A stretch of DNA of 10,157 nucleotides from Candidatus Zixiibacteriota bacterium. GTDB taxonomy: Bacteria > Zixibacteria > MSB-5A5 > GN15 > FEB-12. The notes under the pieces were generated by a model. The model was given only the letters and a program-made list of their open reading frames with translations. It had not been told where the DNA came from and did not search any database. Every line of letters begins with the position of its first letter. Positions within the stretch are counted from its first letter, which is position 1. Positions 1 to 7,134 of this stretch are shown one piece after another. A program made the position numbers and the translations under genes. The stretch covers positions 1 to 10,157 of the forward strand of contig JAUVAR010000073.1 of the NCBI GenBank assembly GCA_030591625.1. Reading direction: 5' to 3'.

Positions 1-1
1 A

Positions 2-1936
2 CCAGACTTGGCGCAAACAACATTTGTTCAGGGTTATGATTTTATCAATAATGACTCGCATCCGAACGATGATAACGGTCATGGTACTCATGTTGCCGGA
101 ACTATCGCCCAATCTACCAACAACAATCTGGGTGTAACTGGCATCGCATACAATTGCTCTATAATGCCAGTGAAAGTTCTTGACGCCAGCGGAAGTGGTG
201 CAACTGATGTCATCGCCAATGGTATTTACTTTGCTGCAGATAATGGAGCCAAAGTTATTAATATGAGTTTGGGTTCAAGATTTCCTTCGACGATTATGGA
301 AGATGCGTGTATCTACGCATACAACATGGGCGTAACAATCGTCTGTGCTGCCGGTAATTCTGGTCGGAATGTTTTGGAATATCCGGCTGCATACACACAA
401 TGTATCTCGGTATCTTCTGTCAGGCTTGACAGTACGCTTTCATACTTCTCAACATTTAATAGTGAAGTAGATATTACTGCACCGGGTGGTGATGTCACTA
501 TTGATCAAGATGGCGATGGATATGTTGATGGAGTTCTACAGCAGACGCACGACGGCTCAGACTACACTACATTCAGCTATTATTTCTATCAGGGAACTTC
601 GATGGCAGCACCACATGTTGCCGGTGTGGCGGCTCTAGTCATTTCCGCATCTGGTGGATCATTATCACCTGCTGAAGTGCAATCGATTTTGGAAAACTCA
701 GCTGTTGATCTCGGTTCTTCCGGATGGGATATCGAGTATGGTTATGGGTTACTTGATGCTAATGCTGCCTTGCAAATGGTAGCACCCAACACAGATCCGC
801 CAATTGCAGATTTCTCAGGAACCCCTTTGAATGGTATCGCACCGCTCGCGGTTAATTTCACTGACCTGTCAACCAACTCTCCGACGAGTTGGAGCTGGGT
901 ATTTGGCGATGGTGGAACTTCAACTCAACAGAATCCATCATACTCATATACAGCAGCAGGGACATATACTGTTTCTTTAACAGCTACCAATGCATACGGT
1001 TCTGATGTTGAAACAAAAGTAGGCTATGTCACTGTAACCACTCCTGCAAACGATCCGCCGATTGCTGATTTCTCAGGATCTCCGGTGTCAGGCGACGTTC
1101 CTCTCTCTGTGGACTTTACTGATCTGTCAACGAACACTCCGACTTCATGGAGTTGGACTTTTGGTGATGGAAATTCTTCAACAGTGCAAAATCCATCATA
1201 CACCTATACTGTTGCAGGTACCTACACAGTAGCATTAACTGCAACCAATGCCTACGGTTCGGACACACAGACGAAAGTTGATTATATCGTTGCGAATGAT
1301 CCGCCTCAGGCAGGTACGATGTATGTTTATGATATTGTTGTGACTCGGAAGAGTGCCGGTCCTAATTGTAATGGAATTGGTACGATTTACATCTATGATG
1401 ACAACAATATCGCTCTGGCGAATGCCACTGTCGAAGCTACAGCCACCGGTCCGGTTGGTGGTACATTTAGCGGACTAACTGATGCCAATGGTGCCGTGGT
1501 TTTTACTACTGCCAAAACAAAAAGTGGTTGCGAAGGCGAATGGTGTTATGAAGTAACTAACGTGACTCATGCATCAAACAGTTACAACCAGGCAGGTAAC
1601 AATGTTACCAAGGCGTGTGAAGGTGGATACATTTTCTCTGATGGAAATGCAATCGCTCTTGAGACAACCCCTAATAGTGTGGGACTCAACCAGAACTATC
1701 CGAACCCGTTTAACCCGACCACATCTATCTCGTTCGGTTTGGAGCAGGCATCTTTTGTTAAACTTGAAGTCTTCAATATTAGAGGACAGAAAGTGGATGT
1801 TCTGGCTAACGGATCATTCGAGGCAGGAATTCATAGCATCATGTGGGATGCTTCGGATATGTCGTCAGGAATCTATTTCTATCGTTTATCAACGAATGAC
1901 AATGTTGAATCCAAGAAAATGTTGTTATTGAAATAG
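2..1936 (+). CDS. Secreted subtilisin-like (S8) serine protease with two PKD domains and a C-terminal sorting tail, 5' truncated
   Basis: The reading frame is open to the left edge, so the true start, signal peptide and catalytic Asp lie outside the window. Residues are counted from the TTG at 8. The His motif HGTHVAG begins at His25, the oxyanion Asn is in AAGNSG (Asn117), and the nucleophile is Ser198 in GTSMAAPHVAG. So two of the three triad residues and the oxyanion Asn are visible. After the catalytic domain (to about 258) come two PKD domains (about 263-345 and 350-428), then an Ig-like region (about 436-545) with Cys454, Cys508, Cys513 and Cys537. The last 80 or so residues hold NYPNPFNPTT (563-572) and a FlgD/T9SS type A-like beta domain ending in a basic tail. 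Family knowledge: such proteins are exported, cell-surface or extracellular endopeptidases. Inference: it degrades external protein. The TTG at 8 is unlikely to be the start because family sequence (PDL) continues upstream of it. Confidence 0.93.
   Translation, partial: PDLAQTTFVQGYDFINNDSHPNDDNGHGTHVAGTIAQSTNNNLGVTGIAYNCSIMPVKVLDASGSGATDVIANGIYFAADNGAKVINMSLGSRFPSTIMEDACIYAYNMGVTIVCAAGNSGRNVLEYPAAYTQCISVSSVRLDSTLSYFSTFNSEVDITAPGGDVTIDQDGDGYVDGVLQQTHDGSDYTTFSYYFYQGTSMAAPHVAGVAALVISASGGSLSPAEVQSILENSAVDLGSSGWDIEYGYGLLDANAALQMVAPNTDPPIADFSGTPLNGIAPLAVNFTDLSTNSPTSWSWVFGDGGTSTQQNPSYSYTAAGTYTVSLTATNAYGSDVETKVGYVTVTTPANDPPIADFSGSPVSGDVPLSVDFTDLSTNTPTSWSWTFGDGNSSTVQNPSYTYTVAGTYTVALTATNAYGSDTQTKVDYIVANDPPQAGTMYVYDIVVTRKSAGPNCNGIGTIYIYDDNNIALANATVEATATGPVGGTFSGLTDANGAVVFTTAKTKSGCEGEWCYEVTNVTHASNSYNQAGNNVTKACEGGYIFSDGNAIALETTPNSVGLNQNYPNPFNPTTSISFGLEQASFVKLEVFNIRGQKVDVLANGSFEAGIHSIMWDASDMSSGIYFYRLSTNDNVESKKMLLLK
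788..1294 (+). repeat. Tandem repeat of two PKD-domain coding units
   Basis: Two units lie head to tail, about 788-1048 and 1049-1294, with a period of 261 nt (87 codons). Both begin with an Asn-(Thr)-Asp-Pro-Pro-Ile-Ala-Asp-Phe-Ser-Gly block and carry the PKD core (TSWSW.FGDG, then QNPSY.YT.AGTYTV.LTATNAYGSD). Similarity is visible at DNA level, as in the near-identical stretches beginning at 794 and 1052. This suggests an internal duplication, as is usual for PKD arrays. Confidence 0.85.
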
Positions 1937-1951
1937 CTGTTTACACATAAG

Positions 1952-1976
1952 ATAAGAATGCAATCGCATTCGTTAT
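1952..1976. repeat. Small inverted repeat between convergent genes
   Basis: GAATGC (1956-1961) and GCATTC (1966-1971) form a 6-bp stem around a 4-nt loop. It extends by ATAA (1952-1955) pairing with TTAT (1973-1976) across one bulged G. It lies between the protease stop codon and the end of the oppositely oriented hydrogenase operon. It is nearly symmetrical, so it could fold in RNA from either strand and might help end the hydrogenase transcript. No clear U-tract follows on either strand. Confidence 0.4.
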
Positions 1977-1980
1977 TATC

Positions 1981-2016
1981 GCCGGCAGGTAGTGATTTCT
2001 ATCTGTCGGTGTCTTT
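1981..2016 (+). terminator. Hairpin terminator of the S8 protease gene
   Basis: A 12-bp stem (1981-1992 pairing with 1999-2010) encloses a 6-nt loop (TGATTT) and is followed by GTCTTT. In plus-strand RNA all 12 positions pair, three of them as G-U wobbles. In minus-strand RNA the same three become A-C mismatches. That asymmetry argues that the hairpin serves the plus-strand protease transcript. The downstream T tract is short, so strength is uncertain. Confidence 0.62.
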
Positions 2017-2045
2017 ATGACTAATTAACCAAAATGGCAGAATTA

Positions 2046-2510
2046 TTATAGGGATAATATTATTTCTTCAATAATAGTTTGCATTGATTGACGAACTGGT
2101 TCTGTCAACTCGGTGCCATTTGAAAAGTTCTGACCTTCAATTCCGTAGAGGATCATTTGTTTTGGTAGGGTACCTAAAGTACGAGCCATTTCTACTGCTT
2201 CGGCGACAGAAAAAGCGTGGGTGGAATAATTAAAAAATTCAGTTGGGATTTTCTGTTCGTTGGCATCAAGACGAAAGATATTCCCCGGTTCAGAACCTGA
2301 ACTTACTGCGTCGATTATAATAACATTATCAAAGCCGGACCATAGATCCATAAGTGTGGCTCCATCACCCTGATGTTCAACGATGTCATAATTGGGATCT
2401 TTGTTGTTTGCGAGTTCGCGCGCTATCAATACACCAACAGAATCGTCGGAGCGGAACTGGTTGCCCACTCCGATGATCCTTGTTTGTGATTTTACTACTT
2501 GCTCAGTCAA
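2046..2510 (-). CDS. Hydrogenase maturation protease (HyaD/HybD/HycI family, peptidase M52)
   Basis: The product has 154 residues, normal for the family. It would remove the C-terminal tail of the hydrogenase large subunit after nickel insertion, in the cytoplasm. The N-terminus has the family motif GVGNQFRSDDSVGV (about 14-27). Asp23, Asp67 (IIIDAV) and His98 (STHAFS) sit where the nickel-recognising Glu/Asp, Asp and His are found in HybD. The start is a TTG at 2510, 6 nt after the hydA stop, with AGG at 2522-2524 upstream. No ATG or GTG precedes the GVGN motif in a usable position. Being last in the operon and next to its substrate gene fits a dedicated protease for this HydA. The symbol is left blank because names vary between hydrogenase systems. 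Confidence 0.92.
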   Translation of the reverse strand: MTEQVVKSQTRIIGVGNQFRSDDSVGVLIARELANNKDPNYDIVEHQGDGATLMDLWSGFDNVIIIDAVSSGSEPGNIFRLDANEQKIPTEFFNYSTHAFSVAEAVEMARTLGTLPKQMILYGIEGQNFSNGTELTEPVRQSMQTIIEEIILSL

Positions 2511-2516
2511 GTGATT

Positions 2517-3809
2517 CTATACCTGTTCGAATTTTAGTTTCAGGTAATGGCAGGAGCAGGAGATACATGGGTCATAGTTTCGAATCGCCTGCTCGCAACG
2601 CCAGGTAAGGTCATCTTCTGGCATATTGATATTTTCTGAGACGAACTGCCTAAGGTCATCTTCTATCGTCCCCTGGTTTTGAGAGGTAGGGGGAACAATA
2701 CGAGCTGTAGCCACACTACCATCGTCTGTAATTTCGTATCGATGCCAGCAAATTCCTCTTGGTGCTTCGGTGCAACCATAACCAACACCAGCTTTGGGTT
2801 CATGAACAACATACGCTTCGTCGGGGCGTTCGTATTGTTCAATAATCCGAATCGACTCTTCAAACGAGTAGAGAAGTTCAATGCCTCTAATGAGAATTGA
2901 TTTGAATGGGTTTTTGCATTCAGGTTCGAGTCCAACAGATTTTGCTAATGATTGAATTGACAAGGGCAGGCGGTCAAAATTAAGATTAAAGCGGGCAAGT
3001 GGTCCAACATGGTAGTTGCCTCGTTCAATGACTTTAGAATGCAAAGAAGTTGAATGTTCGACATGACTTTCTGTGAAATGAGATTCAAATTGGCTAATGT
3101 CGATATCAATTCCTTTGTTGGAAATGATTCGTCCTGAATCTATAGGGTATTCGCTTTCATGTCTGAGGGCTACGAATTCGTAGTCACGTTCCAATGATGG
3201 CATTTCGAGAGTGGCAAGGAATTCGATAGCTTTAATAGAACCATCGCGCGCTTTCTTGAGATTATCCAGGAGTGAATTGAGTTCTGCTTTGGTGGGAAGT
3301 TTATAAAATCCACCAACCCGCATATTGATTGGATGAATTTCTCGTCCACCAACCAGATTGACTAAATCATTGCCGGTCTTTTTAAGAAAGAGGCCGAGTT
3401 TGACTTCATCGGGATGATCTTTTGCAAGTTCAATAGCATCTTGATAACCTAAGAAATCAGGTGCGTGCAGCATGAACATGTGAAGGGCATGACTTTCGAT
3501 CCATTCACCGCAATACATCAATCTTCTTAGGGTGCGGACTTGTTCATTCACTTCGATTCCAAGAATTTGTTCCATCGCCTGAATCGAACTCGATTGGTAT
3601 GCGATTGGGCATATACCGCAGATGCGGGAGGTGATGTCCGGCACTTCTTTATATGAACGTCCTTTAAGGAATGCTTCAAAGAATCTTGGAGGCTCGAAGA
3701 TATTCAATCTTACTTCGGTGACCTTATCGCCACTCATTTTGACAGTCATGCCACCCTCGCCTTCGACTCGTGCGAGATAATCAACTTTGAGGGTTTTAGT
3801 CTGTTTCAT
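2517..3809 (-). CDS. hydA: Group 3b [NiFe] hydrogenase large (alpha) subunit
   Basis: This subunit holds the NiFe active site of a cytoplasmic, bidirectional NADP-linked hydrogenase. With the start at 3809 it has 430 residues. The L1 motif RICGICP gives Cys64 and Cys67, and the L2 motif DPCISCSCH gives Cys415 and Cys418 as nickel ligands, ending at His421. The tail after His421 (YLKLKFEQV, 9 residues) is the expected target of the adjacent maturation protease. The ATG at 3809 is preferred because AAGGA (3821-3825) lies 11 nt upstream, the overlap with hydD is only 14 nt, and the product begins just before the conserved VDYLARVEGEGG. An ATG at 3890 would give a 27-residue extension with no visible Shine-Dalgarno. 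The symbol follows P. furiosus and should not be confused with [FeFe] hydrogenase HydA. Confidence 0.95.
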   Translation of the reverse strand: MKQTKTLKVDYLARVEGEGGMTVKMSGDKVTEVRLNIFEPPRFFEAFLKGRSYKEVPDITSRICGICPIAYQSSSIQAMEQILGIEVNEQVRTLRRLMYCGEWIESHALHMFMLHAPDFLGYQDAIELAKDHPDEVKLGLFLKKTGNDLVNLVGGREIHPINMRVGGFYKLPTKAELNSLLDNLKKARDGSIKAIEFLATLEMPSLERDYEFVALRHESEYPIDSGRIISNKGIDIDISQFESHFTESHVEHSTSLHSKVIERGNYHVGPLARFNLNFDRLPLSIQSLAKSVGLEPECKNPFKSILIRGIELLYSFEESIRIIEQYERPDEAYVVHEPKAGVGYGCTEAPRGICWHRYEITDDGSVATARIVPPTSQNQGTIEDDLRQFVSENINMPEDDLTWRCEQAIRNYDPCISCSCHYLKLKFEQV

Positions 3810-4581
3810 GAGATTCGCTTTCCTTCTTGAATTCATCGGCAACGGCGTTGTATGAGCGGTAGAGATGGACGAGTTCAGGTTTTCTGACATTATGGAACTC
3901 GGCCATTCTGCGACTCAACGATGCAGGTTCGGCTGTTTCTTTGGGACCATAGCATCCGAAACAACCTCGGTTATATGACGGACAAAGAGCGTCGCAACCG
4001 GCGTGGGTAACAGGTCCAAGGCAGGGGGTGCCATGTGCGACCATGATACACGGGTTGCCTTTCATTTTGCATTCGAGACAAACTGAATGAGCTGAGATGA
4101 CAGGTTTTCTATTATTGATCAGAGCACTTAAGAGTTCCAGTAATTGATATTTGTTTACCGGGCATCCTCGTAATTCATAATCTACTTGAACATGATCTGA
4201 AATCGGCGTTGATTTTTTTAATGTTGAAATGTATTCAGGGTGAGCATAGACAGTGTTTGTGAATGCTTTGACGTTTGCGAAATTTCGTAAACCTTGAATA
4301 CCACCGGCTGTTGAACATGACCCAATTGAAATTAAGTAACGAGAAGACCTTCGTACTTTGTGGATACGTTCGGCATCATGAGGAGTTGTTATTGATCCTT
4401 CAACGAGCGAAATATCGTATGGTCCTTTTTGTACAGCACGGCTTGCTTCGGGGAAATTAGCGATTTGTACTGCATCTGCAACCGCGAGGAGTTCATCTTC
4501 GCAGTCTAAGAGGCTTAGCTGACATCCATCACAGGAAGCAAATTTCCAAACGGCCAATGTTGGTTTTTTCAAGCTTGGCAT
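3796..4581 (-). CDS. hydD: Group 3b [NiFe] hydrogenase small (delta) subunit
   Basis: The Fe-S subunit that pairs with HydA and passes electrons from the NiFe site to the other subunits. It has 261 residues from the ATG at 4581. Cys17 and Cys20 (SCDGC), Cys89 (IGSC) and Cys140 (RGCP) match ligands of the proximal [4Fe-4S] cluster in the NADH:ubiquinone oxidoreductase 20 kDa fold. A C-terminal Cys set (168, 171, 178, 187, 196, 200, 207, 210) gives eight residues, enough for two more [4Fe-4S] clusters. The start at 4581 has AGGGAG at 4589-4594 with 7-nt spacing and follows the hydG stop by 1 nt. The longer frame from 4641 would overlap hydG by about 60 nt. There is no Tat signal, consistent with a cytoplasmic enzyme. 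Confidence 0.94.
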   Translation of the reverse strand: MPSLKKPTLAVWKFASCDGCQLSLLDCEDELLAVADAVQIANFPEASRAVQKGPYDISLVEGSITTPHDAERIHKVRRSSRYLISIGSCSTAGGIQGLRNFANVKAFTNTVYAHPEYISTLKKSTPISDHVQVDYELRGCPVNKYQLLELLSALINNRKPVISAHSVCLECKMKGNPCIMVAHGTPCLGPVTHAGCDALCPSYNRGCFGCYGPKETAEPASLSRRMAEFHNVRKPELVHLYRSYNAVADEFKKESESHETD

Positions 4582-4582
4582 A

Positions 4583-5452
4583 TTATATCTCCCTGATAAG
4601 TACTGTTTCACGAACCTGTGAGTAAGTGTAAACAGGACCATCCTTGCAGATGAATTGATTGCTCATTTGGCAGTGCCCGCAAAGTCCAACACCGCATTTC
4701 ATGTTTCTTTCCAGTGAAACGTAGATGTTATCACTACTGACGCCTCTTTTATTTAAGGCCATTGCAGTGAAGCGCATCATTACTTCGGGTCCACAGACGA
4801 ATGCCGCCGTATCAATTGGGTCAAAGTTTGCTGTGTCGATTAGTCTTGGGACTACACCGACATTGCCATTCCAGTTTCTATCTGATGAGTCAACAGTAAC
4901 ATCAACGAACATGTCTAAGCGTGAACGCCATTTTTCAAGTTCTTTTCTGAATAGAATGTCAAGGGGACGTCTTGAGCCGTAGAGGAGAATAACTTTACCA
5001 TAACTTTCGCGATTGTGAAGGATCTGGTAAATAGCGGGGCGAAGAGGTGCCAGTCCGATTCCACCGGCAACAAGAATGATATCTTTCCCTTTGGTTGCTT
5101 CGACTGGCCATGGTTTACCGTAAGGTCCTCTTACCCCAATGCTGTCACCTGTCGCGAGTGATTGCAGGGCATTCGTGACAGAGCCGACGGCTCTAATTGT
5201 GTGGACAAGTTTTGGCCATTCGGTCGTGTCGCCACTAATAGAAATTGGTACTTCACCGACTCCGAAGGCATAGAGCATATTGAATTGTCCTGGTTCATAG
5301 ACAGTTTCAAGTGGTTGATCTTCCGGTGAGAGATGTAGTGTAAACGTGTCGTGTGTATCCCTACGATTCTTTTCAACTCTATATATAGTTGGTGTCATCG
5401 TATGGTTATTGTTCACAACCTGTTCGCAGTTATGTTCAATCGTTGTTTCCAT
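4583..5452 (-). CDS. hydG: Hydrogenase gamma subunit: FAD/NAD(P)-binding reductase with 2Fe-2S cluster
   Basis: The diaphorase subunit that exchanges electrons with NAD(P)(H). Its 289 residues fit the family. It has a ferredoxin-reductase-type FAD domain (GQFNMLYAFGVGEVPISISG, 55-74), a nucleotide-binding motif AGGIGLAPLRP (129-139), LLYGSRRP (156-163) and VCGPEVMM (219-226). C-terminal Cys253, Cys258, Cys261 and Cys269 (CGVGLCGHC...C) are placed like the 2Fe-2S ligands of the dihydroorotate dehydrogenase PyrK-type electron-transfer subunit. It sits between the cNMP-fold gene, which it overlaps by 17 nt, and hydD, so it is not a pyrimidine gene. The ATG at 5452 has only a weak GGAT upstream. 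An in-frame ATG at 5398 is an alternative that would keep all domains. The symbol follows P. furiosus; [FeFe] maturase HydG is unrelated. Confidence 0.93.
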   Translation of the reverse strand: METTIEHNCEQVVNNNHTMTPTIYRVEKNRRDTHDTFTLHLSPEDQPLETVYEPGQFNMLYAFGVGEVPISISGDTTEWPKLVHTIRAVGSVTNALQSLATGDSIGVRGPYGKPWPVEATKGKDIILVAGGIGLAPLRPAIYQILHNRESYGKVILLYGSRRPLDILFRKELEKWRSRLDMFVDVTVDSSDRNWNGNVGVVPRLIDTANFDPIDTAAFVCGPEVMMRFTAMALNKRGVSSDNIYVSLERNMKCGVGLCGHCQMSNQFICKDGPVYTYSQVRETVLIREI

Positions 5453-5900
5453 AAATATCCAGTAGCCTCAAGCGCATTGATTCAAGTTCTTGTTCCATTA
5501 GATGAGCGAATCGTTTCATGATCTCGTATCCAAGCTCATGGTCTTGTTCGCATTTTTCTCTAAGACAGACACCGTCGAGAGCTAAGACCCTTGTTAGCTC
5601 GACGGCGCGACAATCAAGATTTCTAAAGTGAGGGGGGAAGAGCCAGGCCCACCCGAGAACATCGCCGGGACCCGAAGTTTGGATGACTATGCCACCTTTT
5701 TGAGGGCGGAGGATTTCCTGAGCAAGGCGGCCATGTCGAATGAAATAGAAATGGGTTGCTTCATCACCTTCGCGATAGAGGAATTCACCAGGATTGTAGC
5801 GTCTGTTTTCGGCGCATCCGGTAATAAGTTCTACATGATGTGAGTTCATGCCTTTTAGAAAAGGATGCTCAGCCAGATACGGTTCCAAAGTTTGTTGCAT
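5436..5900 (-). CDS. Stand-alone cyclic-nucleotide-binding-fold protein inside the hydrogenase operon
   Basis: The 154-residue product is one CRP/FNR-type sensor domain. Beta-roll signatures are YNPGEFLYREGDEATHFYFI (35-54), HGRLAQEI and GPGDVLGWAWLFPPHFRN, followed by C-terminal helices ending RLRLLDIYGNND. A CRP-type regulator runs past 200 residues with a helix-turn-helix; here the protein stops after the dimerisation-helix region, so no DNA-binding domain is present. The usual phosphate-binding cassette (GE.AL....R.A) is poorly matched, so the ligand may not be cAMP. The start has GGAGG at 5910-5914, 9 nt upstream, and lies 1 nt after the hydB stop. Its tight coupling to hydB and hydG suggests a protein-level role with the hydrogenase, such as allosteric control or assembly. 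That role is inference. Confidence 0.9.
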   Translation of the reverse strand: MQQTLEPYLAEHPFLKGMNSHHVELITGCAENRRYNPGEFLYREGDEATHFYFIRHGRLAQEILRPQKGGIVIQTSGPGDVLGWAWLFPPHFRNLDCRAVELTRVLALDGVCLREKCEQDHELGYEIMKRFAHLMEQELESMRLRLLDIYGNND

Positions 5901-5901
5901 A

Positions 5902-7122
5902 CTATATTTCCTCCCATGCTACCGCATGAGCTTCATCCAATACTGTCTGTCTTAATGTTTGTGCTACTTCTGTAATGTCTATACCAACCGGACACCAGGT
6001 GATGCATCGTCCACAGCCAACACAGCCTGACATGTCGAACTGTTCAATCCAGGTTGCAAGTTTGTGGGTCATCCAATGACGGTAGCGAGCACCAGAAGAA
6101 GTACGAACAGAGCCACCATGCAGGTATGAGAATTCGATAGTAAAGCAGGAGTCCCACCTGCGTGTACGTTGAGCAGTTGAGCCGGTTAAGTCGGTGGTGT
6201 CTTCAAGGGTGTGGCAGAAGCAGGTTGGACAAGCCATTGTGCAATTGCCGCAGTTGAGGCATTCTTTGCCGATTTCATCCCATATTTTATGGTCGTGACT
6301 TCCTTTGAGAATGACATCAAGATGGTGGAGGTCGAGTTGTCGCGTAATAGAGTTTGTTGTTTTTTTGATAACTTCTTTTGCGTCATTGAGTTCTTTGTTG
6401 GTTGCTGCTTTGAATTTCAGGTTTTTAACAACGTCTAATCCTTTGTCTGATCCGACTTCTAATCTGAATTTATGAGTAGTGTTTGTAATTAGTTCTGTTA
6501 GTGCGAGATCAAAATCATTGGTAACTGAAGGACCAGAGCCCATTGATGTGCAAAAACATGTTGAGACAGAGCGTGAACAATTCACTGCCACAATGAACAG
6601 GCTATTTCTGCGGAGTTGATAATATGAATCTTTATATTCACCTTGTGTTAGTACTCTGTCTTGAACAAACATTGCTTTTAGATCGCATGCTCTGAGTCCT
6701 ATTATAGCGAGTGGCTTCAAGTTCGGAATATTTTCTTTTACTGTGAAATTACCTTTATTCCTTGAGGCAGTCCATAGCGTGTGATGTGGTGGGTAGAGAT
6801 ATTTCTTGAGTGAGTTTGATCCTGTTGTGAAGTTGAACAATGTTTTGGAGTCAGTTTTTTTTACTCGGTATATTCCGGGTGATTGTTCATCGGTATAACC
6901 TTCGGGTAAATCTTTAACAGATTCGATTTGGTCGAAGGCTATAGTTTGTTCTTTTACGGTTGGACCGATAAGATCAAACGACTTTTCTTTGAGAGCTGTA
7001 AAAATGCTGTCGAGCTCTTTAATGTCGATACAAAAATTATCACCGATCTGAAAATCACTCGTTACAGATTTGGATATCTTTTTGTTAATCTTTTTTTCAA
7101 GTGCTTTATTAGTGGTCCCCAA
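5902..7122 (-). CDS. hydB: Hydrogenase beta subunit: 4Fe-4S electron-transfer protein
   Basis: The 406-residue Fe-S subunit of the HydB/AsrA type. It would link HydD and HydG and, in sulfhydrogenases, is tied to reduction of sulfur or polysulfide. Two ferredoxin motifs lie near the C-terminus: CLNCGNCTMACPTCFC (288-303; Cys288, 291, 294, 298, with extra Cys301 and 303) and CVGCGRCITWCP (Cys367, 370, 373, 377). Upstream, GLRACDLKAMFVQDRVL and the Cys-rich VNCSRSVSTCFC block are typical of this family. The start is a TTG at 7122 with AGGAG at 7130-7134, spacing 7 nt; no ATG lies near the N-terminus. It is the first gene of the operon. AsrA (anaerobic sulfite reductase) is the main alternative, but the neighbouring hydA and hydD decide for hydrogenase. 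Confidence 0.92.
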   Translation of the reverse strand: MGTTNKALEKKINKKISKSVTSDFQIGDNFCIDIKELDSIFTALKEKSFDLIGPTVKEQTIAFDQIESVKDLPEGYTDEQSPGIYRVKKTDSKTLFNFTTGSNSLKKYLYPPHHTLWTASRNKGNFTVKENIPNLKPLAIIGLRACDLKAMFVQDRVLTQGEYKDSYYQLRRNSLFIVAVNCSRSVSTCFCTSMGSGPSVTNDFDLALTELITNTTHKFRLEVGSDKGLDVVKNLKFKAATNKELNDAKEVIKKTTNSITRQLDLHHLDVILKGSHDHKIWDEIGKECLNCGNCTMACPTCFCHTLEDTTDLTGSTAQRTRRWDSCFTIEFSYLHGGSVRTSSGARYRHWMTHKLATWIEQFDMSGCVGCGRCITWCPVGIDITEVAQTLRQTVLDEAHAVAWEEI

Positions 7123-7129
7123 CTGTCAA

Positions 7130-7134
7130 CTCCT
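7130..7134 (-). promoter_or_regulatory. Ribosome binding site fixing the TTG start of hydB
   Basis: AGGAG on the minus strand, 7 nt before TTG at 7122. It is the only good Shine-Dalgarno near the start of the family-conserved sequence, so it decides the non-ATG start. Confidence 0.7.

Larger units (their letters stand above)
2046..7122 (-). other. Six-gene group 3b [NiFe] hydrogenase operon
   Basis: Transcribed right to left: hydB, a cNMP-fold gene, hydG, hydD, hydA, maturation protease. Junctions are a 1-nt gap (hydB/cNMP), a 17-nt overlap (cNMP/hydG), a 1-nt gap (hydG/hydD), a 14-nt overlap (hydD/hydA) and a 6-nt gap (hydA/protease). This implies one mRNA with translational coupling. The subunit order beta-gamma-delta-alpha is that of the Pyrococcus furiosus sulfhydrogenase, apart from the inserted cNMP-fold gene. 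No hyp genes for NiFe(CN)2CO cofactor assembly are present in the window, so they must lie elsewhere. Confidence 0.9.

Noticed and set aside
1569..1931. 120-codon plus-strand frame inside the protease gene
   Set aside because: It is in another frame of the conserved sorting-tail region; the product is rich in basic and rare residues and resembles no family.
3810..3890. Longer N-terminus of HydA from ATG 3890
   Set aside because: No Shine-Dalgarno, a 95-nt overlap with hydD, and 27 residues of Ser/Thr-rich sequence outside the family consensus; ATG 3809 is better.
4582..4641. Longer N-terminus of HydD from 4641
   Set aside because: It would lie inside the hydG coding sequence, while ATG 4581 has AGGGAG at the right distance and begins the conserved domain.
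4583..5452. PyrK-type dihydroorotate dehydrogenase electron-transfer subunit
   Set aside because: The fold is shared, but the position between hydrogenase genes and the absence of pyrD point to hydrogenase gamma.
5436..5900. CRP/FNR transcription factor controlling the operon
   Set aside because: The protein ends after the sensor domain and dimerisation-type helix; no helix-turn-helix is encoded before the stop codon.
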